Assembly: GCA_963978905.1 (NCBI GenBank)
Contig: OZ022260.1
Span: 6,933,725 to 6,997,724 of the forward strand
Length of the DNA stretch: 64,000 bases
Source: Trichostrongylus colubriformis
Taxonomy: Eukaryota; Nematoda; Chromadorea; Rhabditida; Trichostrongylidae
Direction: 5' to 3'
Shown here: in pieces, positions 1-10,735 of the stretch
Layout of the letters: each line of letters opens with the position of its first letter
Position numbering within the stretch: position 1 is the stretch's first letter
Position numbers and translations under genes: made by a program
Notes under the pieces: generated by a model
What the model saw: only the letters and a program-made list of their open reading frames with translations
What the model was told of the DNA's origin: nothing
The model's database searches: none

Positions 1-10
1 ACTTCATCAC

Positions 11-80
11 TTCAGAATCCCACAACATACGGCGCCTCTACATAGCACTCCGCCCTGCGCGACACTATTTTTCCATGGCC
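11..80. repeat. Single arm of a foldback element
   Basis: This stretch resembles the right arm of the foldback at about 52.33-52.51 kb (shared words such as TACGGCGC and CTACATAGC). The other arm is not in the window. The ORF at 128-319 shows no recognisable domain and I do not call it a gene. Nothing else is visible before 530. Confidence 0.4.
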
Positions 81-571
81 CATCCCATCCGCATAGCACT
101 CCCACTCATCAATAATAGCTCCGGCGCATGTTGGAACAGCTTAGGGATCAAGGTGTAGCCGAGCTAGGCCATCTCCTTCTTTCTGCTCTTCCACCAACAA
201 GGGTTCAGCTCACAAACTATGATCAACTCACTTTTGGAAGTGAAGGGATGGGCGAAATAGATGTTGTTGCATCGTCGTCACCCTCATCTCTCCGTTTACA
301 GCAACTTATCGAAGTATGAATGATAAATATGATAAGAATAGCGCAAATTATGTCAATCATGAAGGTTATCCATCAATATCATTCGATTCACAGCAGTTTC
401 AGCTTGAACAGTCGACCTAAAATTTGTTCACAGCGTTCACGGTTAAAAACTAGTGCCTGCACTCTGAGATAGTTCTTGATTTCATACGCGAGTTTTCTAT
501 TATTTTGCGAGCCTCACTCATAATAGAATGATCTAGATGTGATTACAATTCAACGGGTAGAAAATCCCTCA

Positions 572-748
572 GGCCACATTCATACTTTGCACCGACAGGG
601 CGTGACTGCGCTTACAGGCTGCGAGGCCAAGTGGACGGGGATGGTGCAGACAGAGATGAGGCAAGCAACGAGATAGCGTGGCACAGCTGGAGACGCACAA
701 CACGCAGACACGCCCCGTCGCCGGCACCGCGAAGTATGAACGCGTCCT
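572..748. mobile_element. Group 1 foldback MITE, copy 1
   Basis: It starts GGCCACATTCATACTTTGC and ends GCGAAGTATGAACGCG, with inner arms built on CAGGGCGTG and CACGCCCCG. The tips match about ten other copies in this window, and no protein is encoded. Confidence 0.75.
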
Positions 749-846
749 TAACTTTGCAGTTATTGTTTGCACAACGGTTACTGATTAGACATTGGGATGT
801 TTGTCAAGATGGCATTATAATCATTCAACGGGTAGAAAATCCCTCA

Positions 847-1024
847 GGCCGCCTTCATACTTTGCGCCGACAGGGCGTGACTGCGCTTACAGGCTGCGAG
901 CCCGAGTGGACGGGGATGGTGCAGACAGAGATGAGGCAAGCAACGAGATAGCGTGGCACAGCTGGAGACGCACAGACACGCAGACACGCCCCGTCGCCGG
1001 CACCGCAAAGTATAAATGCGTCCT
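847..1024. mobile_element. Group 1 foldback MITE, copy 2
   Basis: This is the second unit of the tandem duplication. It begins GGCCGCCTTCATACTTTGC and ends GCAAAGTATAAATGCG. It differs from copy 1 by scattered substitutions. Confidence 0.75.
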
Positions 1025-1099
1025 TAACTTTGCAGTTATTGTTTGCACAACGGTTACTGATATGACATTGGGATGTTTGTCAAGATGGCATTATAATCA

Positions 1100-1560
1100 G
1101 GGAATAGCCTGGGTATATTCAGCAATCAGCATCAGCGACCATGTGAGGTAGTGCTCGTGAAAAGACGCAGAATTCAAGATGTTTTTTTTTCAATTCGTCC
1201 TCCGTTTCCTCCCTGTTACATCTGTCTGTAACACTCGCCATTCGCTAACCATGGCTGCACATTTCACTACCGCCTCCTTAGGCATCGTACAGAGTTCGCG
1301 ATTCAGGTGACTGCGCTATCCGCACGATTCAGGTGCATTAATCACCCATTCGATACGTATCTAATCCTCTCTGCTTGAATCACCTGATCGCCCTAGTCCT
1401 TGATCGATATGTATCTTTTCCTTTTGCCTGAATCGCGCGCAAATCCAATCCATCGAATACCACACTACGCTCTTACCTCTTACCCGATCAATAGCCATCA
1501 ATACCATGCGCACACGCATCGCTAAGGCATGCTGAGTACTGTGGTATCAGTGGTGTCATG
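1100..1560. other. Gene-free stretch with a degenerate inverted repeat
   Basis: No gene is seen. GCGATTCAGG near 1298 is answered by CCTGAATCGC near 1428, and between them lie GATACGTATC and GATCGATATGTATC motifs like those inside other foldbacks of the window. This is probably an old foldback element. Confidence 0.5.
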
Positions 1561-1579
1561 AATTTAAGCAACCTCTTAA

Positions 1580-1724
1580 GCTGCGTTCATACTTTGCGGT
1601 GCCGGCGGCGGGGCGTGTCTCTGCGTTTCCTCGTCGTCCGCGTCGTCTCTGCACCTCCCTCGTGCCACTGCGCCTCGTTTCTGTGTATGCAGTCACGCCC
1701 TGCCGATGCTGAGCATGAACGTAG
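1580..1724. mobile_element. Group 1 foldback MITE, copy 3 (diverged)
   Basis: The left tip is CTGCGTTCATACTTTGCGGT and the right tip is degraded (GAGCATGAACGTAG). The inner part carries the same CGGGGCGTG / CACGCCCTG arms as the other group 1 copies. Confidence 0.65.
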
Positions 1725-2274
1725 GACAGAGATTATCATAGGGACAGATTTCGCAACGTGGCGTACTTCATGCAGTGCGATGGGTGTGAACTAGGACGAC
1801 GCATGTATCTGGGTCCTGAAGCGATTTCAGTGTCCTACGCCTGCAATAAGGCGAAATCTCTTTCGTAACCAATTACAAGCTCCTAGTTCGCATGCATCGC
1901 GTCGCACACCGCCCGCTGTGAAATCCTAACCTGAAAGTACACACTACTCAGCTGTGATGAGTATCGATGCGGTGGTAAAAATGGCCATCGATCAGCTAAG
2001 ATGTAAAAGCGAGCGTGTGTGCTATTGATAGATATCGATTGGTCGTGATCACGAGTTTTCACAACCAAGGCGCTAGCTCTGCTTATCAACGCTATAACGT
2101 AACCGTAAAACGCAAGTGTAAGTGATTGCTCCACACTTCACTTTACCCCACCGCATTCTTACTTTGCGGTGTCGATGCGGCCTTAGTAGCACCACGAGGT
2201 AGCTACTGTTTTGTTTTTGCCTGATAATATTCCATTCTCACATGTCTGCTCTGAGAGGGTGGTCTGCGATGTGA
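1725..2274. other. Gene-free stretch with foldback remains
   Basis: From about 1790 to 1930 there is a degenerate foldback (ACTAGGACGACGCATG against CTAGTTCGCATGCATCGCGTC). A lone group 1 tip lies at about 2151-2183 (GCATTCTTACTTTGCGGTG). The minus-strand ORF at 1883-2134 has no recognisable domain. Confidence 0.4.
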
Positions 2275-2448
2275 GGCCGCGTTCATACTTCGCGCCGGCA
2301 GGGTGTGGCTACACTCACAGGCAGCGAGGCAGAGGGGCACGGGGAAGGTTAAGAGACGACGCGGACAACGAGACAGGGTAACACAGGTAGAGACGCAGGC
2401 AGAGACACGCAGCCACTCTGTGGCCGGCTTGGCAAAGTATGAACGCGG
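2275..2448. mobile_element. Group 1 foldback MITE, copy 4
   Basis: It is bounded by GGCCGCGTTCATACTTCGC and GGCAAAGTATGAACGCGGT, with the usual CAGGGTGTG inner arm. Overlapping ORFs on both strands are palindrome artefacts. Confidence 0.8.
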
Positions 2449-3620
2449 TGTAAAGATGTCCTTGCTCTCAACTTTCGGATGTAGTTCATCCACAGAAGAT
2501 CGAAGGCTGCGATTTTTCGGTACCAGTTGGAAGGCGTAGCAGTATGAAGTAATGTCAAAAGATAAAAGGGAACTTGAATTACAAATTGCGCCTATACTCG
2601 ACCACTATCTCGCATGGTCGCCGACGCTATTCGCTTACTATGTCCATAGCCCAAGCGCTCTGTGCCTGTCGATACGTACTATGAGTAAGTCAGTAACTAC
2701 AGCACGCGCACAGCCACTGCAGCCGGCTATCCTGCATGTGGCTTCATCAGGAAGCTCACGGACCATTTGGCTCTTTACTGATCTAGCGTTGCTTTGATTT
2801 TGATGACACATCTTAATCACCTTTGTTCCCGTCACCTAGAGAGTTGGAAGGTACTACTGAGAACCGGATTCCCGTTCTGCCTCTGAAAAGGATAAAGCGT
2901 TAACCTACCGAGATGTAGCAACGGAAGTGACAAGTGAATCGCCTTCCAACAATCAGACCATTCAACGCCATCAATAAAACAACTGATATCAAACTGACAA
3001 ACACCAAACCCGCCTGGTGTGTCTTAGTTTTGCCACTTGTGGCTTACTCGACGATTCTATAGTTGTATTGTTCCTGAAATCGCGAAGAAGACACGTGAGT
3101 TTTGAACAACGGTGCAGCGCACGGAGAGGGATACGTATCGATTTCTCGCACCTAGACATGCGGCGGAGACCTTTCGCTTGTTTCCCAACAGGTCTGTATT
3201 CATACTCTGCAACGGATCTGTTGTGTGCACGTATAGATCCCTACAGCATACGTTACCAATCCGCTGACACATTGATCACGCACGCATAATGAGAGATTTA
3301 GCCCAGGACACTCGAATTGGGTTGAGGTCGCCACAGTTTGCATTAAACGGAAGTAGCTGGGCAGTCCGCGCACAGTGAGCCGAATCACGTGACACGGTGA
3401 CCCAATTCTAGAGTACTGGCAAACACTCTGCCATAGATTCCGTCAACGTCAGTGAAGACGTTAAGATATTAATCGCAGGGTCTGCGTTGCAGGTGCTCAC
3501 GAAATCCCAAGTGCTGCGATTGGTCGCAGAGTATAAATGCAACCTAATGACTGAGGGATAATCGTTTAGGGCTCAATACATATCCTTCGAACGTGTTATA
3601 ACATAAAGGAACACTGAGAG
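2449..3620. other. Gene-free stretch
   Basis: I see no gene in it. GATACGTATCGAT occurs at 3130, the word found inside several foldbacks, and a stray MITE end (CAGAGTATAAATGCAAC) lies near 3527. The short ORFs show no domain, signal peptide or splice pattern. Confidence 0.4.
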
Positions 3621-3621
3621 A

Positions 3622-3629
3622 TTTTTCAG
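3622..3629 (+). promoter_or_regulatory. Likely spliced-leader acceptor
   Basis: TTTTTCAG ends one base before the ATG at 3631. In nematodes this strong acceptor directly before a start codon usually marks trans-splicing. It supports the chosen start. Confidence 0.6.
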
Positions 3630-3630
3630 T

Positions 3631-5621
3631 ATGTCATCGATGTCAGTAGCACAAATTGAAAGCGTGGTGTATTTAACTATAAATGGCATAATTATTCTGG
3701 CGATGCTTTTGATAAGCACCGGAATTAGTCTCGGTTGCTGCAAGAAAGGTGAAGAAGAAGGGGAAGAAGGCGGAGAGGGCGACTCCAGTTCTGGCGCACC
3801 GGTAAGCGTACATTGACTGTAATAGTATTGATTAGTTCTCTGCAGCTATGCCTGACATTGCATACGTATTGATTGACGCTGTAGAGTCGCCACCACACTA
3901 CGTCATGCATCGTGGCGGTAATCAATACGCATTGAATGCGTGGCGATCACTTGCCAAGTTTTGAGGCCGTCATCAACTCTGAACCCTATCAATTCGATGG
4001 CCTACCGCGTACTAGCGAGCGAACTTCTTCTCGTCATTCTTCAAAGACCTGCCCAGCTAGGTCACCGCGCCAGCGAATTGCGTCGCCGCGCGCCAGCGCT
4101 TTATTAGGCCGCGTTCATACTTTGCGCCGACAGAGCGTGGCCTTATTCAAAGACAGCGAGGCAGAATGGCAAGGGGGAGGGTCATAGACGACGCAGGCAA
4201 CGAGACAGAGTGGCACATGCGGACATGCAGAGAGTCGCAGCCACACCCTGCCGCCGGCACCGCAAAGTATGAACGCGGCCTTAGATTGCCCCCGTGCCAA
4301 GGGAGGCGGCCATGGCCTCCTCGTGTGACCTAACCAGCATGGATAGTGCTGAGGCAACCCTTCATATAAGGCCACCACTTTTCACATGTATATGTTATGC
4401 TGTGCTGCTCAATCAGCTTGAAAGCTTACGAATGATAATTTGATGCATTACGCGCAGCGCGATAACCGAATTCGAATGCCTCAACCTACGCCCACAATTA
4501 AACGCACTCCATAGGTGAGACTTTCTCATATAACTGATTTATCCCTTTTCCTTCTTTTGAGCTCTCTTCTCATCTTCCCAAGGACTGATGAAGAAGCAGA
4601 AAATGAGCCAGTAAACTAGAATGACTTTAATGCATTTCAGGAAGCTCCACTGACGCCTTCGGTAAGATGAACTGAACTTCCCAAGCCTCTCATCTGAACG
4701 TCAATCAAAAATGGGGTCTTATTCTTTGCTTACTGCTCTGGCAACATTGGCGGTGCTAATATGTATCTCGTCTCCGTCATTCTCTAAAGTGCACCGATTT
4801 CGCGCGCGATAGATCGGTACTCATAGCACATCTAGGAATAAGTATAGCAGCCTCAGCGATTATCACTGGTCGACTTGCACAAGAATAAGACCCTTTCTGA
4901 GCATTTATTGGCAAAAGTTGAGACTTGTTTCGGAAATGAACTCGCTACTTTTCAGGCAGTTGGTGAAGGTCTTACTCCTTCAGAAATTCGTGCTCAAGAG
5001 CCTCAAGCTGCTCCGGAATCACCAGAGGTGTCGCCGGGAGTGTCCCCGGAATCACCGGGAGTGTCACCAGTTGGTCCTCCTGAACCGGCTGGACCACCCC
5101 CACCAGCACCACCACCACCGGCAGAACCAGCTTATGTTCCACCACCGCCACCACAAGCAGCACCGTATATCCCACCTCCGCCGCCACCACCTCCACCACC
5201 GCCACCACCAGTCGCCTATCCTGAACCTCCCCCTCCACCTCCCCTTGAGCCACCTCCTCCGCCACCGTTGGAACCTCCTCCTCCGCCGGATTATCATCCA
5301 GGTGAGTTGCGAGAGCTTTGAAAAGGCTTAAAACGAGTATGATCGTCACTATTCCCAGGAGCTGCGAAAAAAGGCGATGACAAAGGTGGAGGAGACAAAG
5401 GCAAACTACCTGGAGTTGACACTCTCGTGATGAAAATTGTTGGCGCGATAAAGGAAGATGTCAAAAAGAAGGCCAAAGAGTCACCAATGCCTAAAAGGCC
5501 CGCAAAATCGTCACCTTCACCGAAAAGAAAGGACGAGCCGAAGAAAAAACAAAAAACCTCAAAAAGAGCCTCCTCTTCACCAAAGAAGCGAACGCCTAAA
5601 GGCAAACCAAGAAGGAGATGA
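3631..5621 (+). CDS. Small membrane protein with polyproline segment and basic tail
   Basis: Proposed exons are 3631-3801, 4641-4661, 4956-5301 and 5359-5621, all in phase, giving 266 residues. Residues about 12-36 form one membrane segment, followed by CC and an acidic Glu/Gly stretch. The 21-base second exon (EAPLTPS) has a perfect TTTCAG acceptor and GTAAGA donor, and skipping it also keeps frame. The third exon is Pro-rich, with a run of 13 prolines that could bind SH3, WW or profilin-type domains. The last exon is Lys/Ser/Pro-rich and ends PRRR. I do not recognise the family. It has the same general plan (membrane segment, acidic part, basic Pro-rich end) as the gene ending at 57208, so distant kinship is possible but unproven. 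Confidence 0.6.
4107..4280. mobile_element. Group 1 foldback MITE with TTA target duplication
   Basis: This is the cleanest copy. It runs from GGCCGCGTTCATACTTTGCG to CGCAAAGTATGAACGCGGCC and is flanked by TTA at 4104-4106 and 4281-4283. A 3-base TWA duplication is typical of PIF/Harbinger elements. It lies in the first intron of the membrane protein gene. Confidence 0.85.
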
Positions 5622-5699
5622 TGCCGTAGTTATGTAAAGATAATGCTTTGTTCTCTATTGCTAATTTTCTTCGACATGTCTACGATTAATTTTAGAAAA

Positions 5700-5705
5700 A
5701 ATAAA
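5700..5705 (+). terminator. Poly(A) signal AATAAA
   Basis: AATAAA lies about 80 bases after the stop codon at 5621, in an AT-rich tail. It probably ends the 3.6 kb gene. Confidence 0.6.
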
Positions 5706-5739
5706 CTTGAAAAACAAATATTAGACAATTAATTGGTAT

Positions 5740-7390
5740 CGGTAAAGAGAGGCGCGATGATTTGTCTGAATACGTAGGATTATGACGCATAAATAGAAAA
5801 TTAATGCCGAGTGAATTATGTATTAGTGACAGTTCCGTGGCAAAAGATCTTCAAATTCGAAATAGCCATATTTAAAAAACAAAAAGTAGTAAGAGATACC
5901 CTACAACCTAACAAAGTCCTTCGCTAAACTACTATGACGACACGACCACTCCCCGTTACTATGGCTGATGAGGTTTATCGGCACTGAGCATTGACCTTTT
6001 ACCGGTGTGTAGCCTTATGTCGAATTTTCACTTTTGCGGCGCGGCGTCGCACTCGCGACGCCATCAGCTCGAATTGCGGCAGATGGTTGGAATTCCGTTC
6101 AGGACGCATCGGGCTGGTACCGTTAGGTCTCTGATTGGCTGGGTTGGGAGGGGACAAGGCGATGCGACATGGCTGGAGCAGTCGGGGCGCGCTTTCGTAA
6201 GCAAACGTCGCATACCCTTTTCCAATCAGCTGATTATCTTTTTTCAGTGTTTTTGATTTTTGCTGCTCATCCGTAGAAACTGTGAGTTTTTCTTTTCTAT
6301 TCTTCTTTTCTTTCTCATTATTCTCTTAAGTTGTCTTCGCTCGTCTGCAATTGGCGATGGAATGCCTTTTAAGTTTTTTGTATTGTTTCCTCGCTGTTTT
6401 CACGCATTGATTATTTGGCTACATGCCAGTTGGCAGAGTCGTCCGAGCTACCCGCCTCTTGACGTCGTCTACGTCGAGAATCAGGTAGGGAAAGGATTCT
6501 ATTTTTCGGGTTTCTGGTCCTTCCGTTTTTTCTTCACCGTCGTATTACTGATTATCTCGCCCGTCTTCACCACTTGCTCACATTTCGTTCGAATTTTTCC
6601 CATCACTGCCTTTAATTGATCTTTATAAGGGTAAATGGAATCCATCAGGATTTAAAATTTAGATGTTCCGAAATCCTCAATACAGCAGAAAATTTTCATA
6701 CGGGTTTTCATAACCAGGCCTGAAACTGAGAGCCGTCTTTTGGAAAAGCTTTTATAGAAGGAATCTTACTTTCAGTAAAACAACAATGTCTGTGTTTCTT
6801 ACTCAGTACAAGGTATTTTTAAGTATAAGGTATTTTTAAAATGCGGAATGCTGTCAGTGGACGCGTTTGCCTGCTTGTTATAGTTTCAGTGAGCGCGGCT
6901 CGCTGACGAGTGCCCACTGGCACTTTGAGACAGTGAAGTGATCACAAATTTTTCCAGTTTCTAGTCACGAGTTGTAGAGCTTGACGAGGTGAATTCAGTG
7001 ATATATACATCTATACAGAAATTTTGCATCGAGATAGAGCTATAACGAAAAAAACGAAAAAAAGCGGATCCGTGTTTATTTTTGAAAACTCAGGACGAGT
7101 ATTATACGCTCACGTCAATTCTGGAGGAAGCCTTCGAAATTGCTGAAAATACGAATCCTCTTTGTACAACCAAGTTTGTACGAGACAATAGCGATCACGA
7201 GTCTTGGAATCTATTTTCGCTTGATGACACCAGGCAGAATTCAGTGATATCTCCTACTTCTCCCAAGCTAACGTTGGGTATCATGGCTGGTTTTCAGTAG
7301 CAGAGGGGGACAGGTTCACTGCAATTAAAAGTGCACGGTACAAGAATACAGAGTGTGGTGCAATACTTGGTGCGGATAGCTGAGTGGCTA
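5740..7390. other. Gene-free stretch with half a foldback element
   Basis: At about 6005-6190 a single arm resembles the foldback at 36.36-36.63 kb (shared words GTGTGTAG/GTGTGCAG, GGAATTCCGTTCAGGACGCA, GCTGGTACCGT). The ORF at 7082-7300 is acidic and could be an exon, but no partner exon was found. The rest is AT-rich with no gene seen. Confidence 0.4.
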
Positions 7391-7397
7391 TGCCAAT

Positions 7398-8729
7398 GTG
7401 GAACAGCAGCAGCAGAGCCTCGACATGGAAGAGATGGGTTTTAGATATGATTTCGATAGCAGATCCTTTGTTAATCACCACACAAGAAATACTTATGAAC
7501 TAATGTCTGATACTAGTAAGTTTACACTTATCAAGAGACATGAACTCCTTTGTACAAGGAACAATCTACATTATGACGCAGAAGCGGATCTCCCGGTTAT
7601 ATATGCACTACCCAAGTTACATAAAAATCCGGTTAAATTCCGATTTATCACCGGCGCTTGTAGGAGTAGTGTTAAACCCTTAGCAAAGGAACTCCATGTA
7701 ATTTTTTCGCATATTAAACGTCATTTTGTAAATTACCTGCGTATAATACAAGACAGAAATAGAACTATGAAAACTTATTGGGCTATTAATAATATCAACA
7801 TAAGCAGGGAACTTTGCACCGTCAAGCACGATAACATTAAATTATATACGGCAGATTTCACGGATATGTTTACCAATTTGGAACATAAATTAATAATCAA
7901 TAATATGCAACAATTGTTGCAACTATGTTTCAAGAATTCAGGCAAATCACTGATCGCTACTAATGGATACATAGTTTACTACACTGAAGGTCGTAGTATC
8001 AAGAATAACTTTAGATATTATAATAGTACTGACCTTATTTTTTTGATAGATTACTTATTGAAAAATAGTTTTTGTATTTTTGGAGGTAAAGTATTCAAAC
8101 AAAATAAGGGCGTCCCTCAAGGTGGTAACTTTAGTCCACTATTAGCCGATCTCACCCTTTCAGTTTTAGAATACAATTTCTCTAAAAATATAAAGTATAA
8201 TAAGAATAAATTGTTCATTCCATATAGATATATGGATGATTTATTAGTCCTACATAATCAAAATGAAGCAGCCATAGATGAATGTATTAAAGAGGTTTAT
8301 AAAGATGCTGTAGAAGTTAAAAAGACTCACTACTCCGAAACCAACAGCAATTACTTGGACTTAACTATTGAAATAGATGCTAATAAAGTAAAAACCAGGT
8401 TATACAATAAAACGGATGATTTTGACTTCAAAGTCATTAGGTTTCCACATCACGATACTAACATTTCCATGAACACTAAATCATCAGTCATATACACTGA
8501 AACCCTCAGGATAGCCAACACCTGCACTGAAATTCATGTATTCTTGGAAAAAATACATGATATGTTTAAAATTCTGGTTTTTAATGGGTATTCTAGAGAA
8601 TTTATAACATCTAACATTATTAGGTGTATATATAAAAACAAGTTCATCAGTTATAAATATGATATTATAGATGATTTCAATAAAATTAATAAACTAGTAA
8701 ATACGATTTTAGGTCAGCCTTCTGTTTAA
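7398..8729 (+). mobile_element. Penelope-like element, reverse transcriptase ORF
   Basis: This 443-residue intact ORF encodes a reverse transcriptase of Penelope-like type. Visible motifs in order are LPKLHKNP and FRFITG (about 75-90), the A block with DFTDMFTN (about 150), the B block GVPQGGNFSPLLADL (about 240), the catalytic YMDD (about 280), NYLDLTIEI and the RFPHHDTNISMNTKS block (about 350). LPKLHK before the catalytic blocks and the late FPH..S block are what I know from the Penelope group. No GIY-YIG nuclease domain follows, so it is either a nuclease-less type or 3'-truncated. The region is clearly more AT-rich than its neighbours. The true start is uncertain, and the ORF may have lost its N-terminus. 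Confidence 0.8.
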
Positions 8730-9356
8730 AAACTTCTGGTTTCTCAACCCTCCTTATTCCTTCTTCGTTTCTTTCTCTTCATAACACCAGTTACTTCTTG
8801 CAATGGTCTTGGCTGCACAGCATGGTGCTGTCTATGGGTAGTTTGAGAATAGGTCGATACTGCGCCCCAATCAATGGGTTGATGCACCAATTTGTGCCTG
8901 TTGCCTGACTATCAAACCTAGTGTATTGTGTTTTTGTCTTCTTGGCGGGTTACTCACCATATAAATTGCTTAAATGTTATCTTTTAGTATTCATCTATTC
9001 ACGTGCTCACGTTTTGTTTATGCTATTCTACATCTTCTTCTCTTTACATTTCATTGCTCCTTTCTATGTAGGATATCATCGCAATGTGGTTACAACCTGT
9101 CAAGTCATCTTTAACATACGCATTTGTTTCAGATTGATATTTAATGGATAGTGTTATCGTTTTTGGATAGTATCATTGTATTCGATGAATTATATTAATG
9201 TTGTGGATTATATTCGATGACACAGGTATGTCCTTTCTTTGTAATTTACTCTTTCTTCCGTTTTTCAATGTTTTTTTGTGGTATTTGTCCATTTGGTCCT
9301 AATTTCTTCCTTTTTTTCTGTTTTTAATTGCAACCCTCTTATTAATAGTTATTTGT
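8730..9356. other. Probable 3' part of the Penelope-like element
   Basis: This is a non-coding, T-rich stretch directly after the reverse transcriptase stop. I see no nuclease domain in any frame. It leads into the hairpin at 9357-9403. Confidence 0.4.
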
Positions 9357-9435
9357 TTTCATCAACACCTCCCTCACTGATGAGCCTCCGGGTGTTGATG
9401 AAAGCATAGCGGTTCGTCTGAGTTGGAGGCGAAAC
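9357..9435 (+). ncRNA. Hairpin with hammerhead-like words
   Basis: TTTCATCAACACC (9357-9369) and GGTGTTGATGAAA (9391-9403) form a perfect 13-bp stem. The loop holds CTGATGAG (9377-9384). CCTCC after it is complementary to GGAGG at 9425-9429, which precedes CGAAAC (9430-9435). CTGATGAG and CGAAAC are the conserved core boxes of hammerhead ribozymes, which are known in Penelope-like elements. A complete stem I/III set was not found, so ribozyme activity is only a possibility. Confidence 0.35.
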
Positions 9436-9439
9436 GAGC

Positions 9440-10590
9440 CACTTTCTGAGTTCTATACTACAATATTTTTACCCATTTTTTATGTGGTTGTTCATTGCAG
9501 TGGATGCAATAACACGTAAGATACAAGGAGGAGGTGGGAACCCAGTTTTCTTTGGATTGACAGGTTTTCGGCCAATTCATGCCCTTCTTCTCCGCTGTGG
9601 TACTACTCGCCTTCAGTTTCATCTTCAACCGTCTAACAAATTCACTCTCCTGGTGTTATTGTGAGTGCCTCAGAACTATTCTGAGTGAAAATCATTGCAA
9701 GAGCCGTTCTAGATACTTTTCGCAATCAGGAACAGTGGAGCTGAAAATGTTTTGACGAGTTCGACAAGGCGAAACGTATATGAGCCGCCTTAGAGTGACT
9801 CTATGAAGTGACGAGGAGATGTTTCAGAGAAACATGCAGGCTCTCTTGTAAAAACCTCACGGGAGATCTCCAGAAGGCACTCTGCAGAGTTCCAAAGCGA
9901 TTTTGAAAATCTGAGTTTTGGGCAAAAGCTTAGGCTTCCCGTGCTTCTGACTAAATTTCGATATCCCTGTAACAACTTCTGCATATCCGACTGCGGCGAA
10001 AATCAGCAGCACAAAAATAGAATCAATGTTTAATTCGAAAGTCAGCGAACTTCCCCTATTGTGTCCTGCAAACAAATGATTTCGCCACTTTTCGAAATCG
10101 TGAAAAAAGAAATACTATTCTGCTCCCAGTGGTGGTAGTGCTATACATAGCTACACGTATAAAGCTAGTCGAACTAAGGCTGTTACGTTGCACCAAAAGC
10201 AAGGAGGCCAGTCATGATACCTCTTTTCACGGTAGGTGTTCATTGTTTTATCCTTCTCACATGCTGTCACCGAAGTTGTACAAGATATTTTTAACGTTTT
10301 TTTCTTGTTGAGGAGGGGGTAACTTGTTAATGGTGAAATGGCAACATGCTTCTACAAGAACGTTGTAGAATAATAATAGATTTACAGGATTATACACGTA
10401 TATACGACATTTATATGTAGTACGTCATGGACACGATAGTAAGGACATGTCACCGTTCCACATTTAACAACCTGCCCCTCACTGGTATAGCACCGTAGCC
10501 CGTTCTACTACACTTATAAGCTGAGCAGACTTGCGATCGTGAAGTATGTTGCGGGTATTTCTATCTATTGCCAGTTTTTAGAATCAGACC
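9440..10590. other. Gene-free stretch
   Basis: No gene, strong repeat or clear splice pattern is visible. The ORFs here are under 75 codons and have no recognisable domain. Confidence 0.4.
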
Positions 10591-10599
10591 AGTCGTCTT

Positions 10600-10735
10600 G
10601 GCCGGCTAACGCCGGCCAATCCGACTGGCCCGGGCCGGCTTCGCCGGCCCCCGCCTTCGGCGGCTTGGGCGCCGGCTGCGCCGGCCCGGGAGCCGGCTTC
10701 GCCGGCTTTGGAGGCCGGCTACGCCGGCCTTATAG
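10600..10735. repeat. Array of GCCGGC hairpins
   Basis: About 135 bases are packed with GCCGGC palindromes separated by 3-4 bases (TTC, TGC, TAC, TAAC), for example GGCCGGCTTCGCCGGCC and GCCGGCTACGCCGGC, plus CGCCTTCGGCGG. Each pair can form a very stable small hairpin. GC content is far above the flanks. The 95-codon ORF across it reads Gly/Ala/Pro repeats and is not a gene. Confidence 0.85.

Larger units (their letters stand above)
547..1096. repeat. Tandem duplication (2 x ~275 bp), each unit carrying a MITE
   Basis: The word CAACGGGTAGAAAATCCCTC occurs at 551 and again at 826, giving a period of 275 bases. Both units run through a GTTCATACTTTGC foldback into the same flank (GTTTGCACAACGGTTACTGAT, TTGTCAAGATGGCATTATAA). 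Because the flank is duplicated too, this is a tandem duplication of an already inserted element and not two insertions. The ORFs at 631-951 and 792-1151 are readings of this repeat. Confidence 0.8.

Noticed and set aside
5064..5349. Overlapping minus-strand ORFs of 77-125 codons across the polyproline exon
   Set aside because: They are readings of the complement of a CCACCn/CCGn repeat. Splice sites, phase and the spliced-leader site support only the plus-strand frame.
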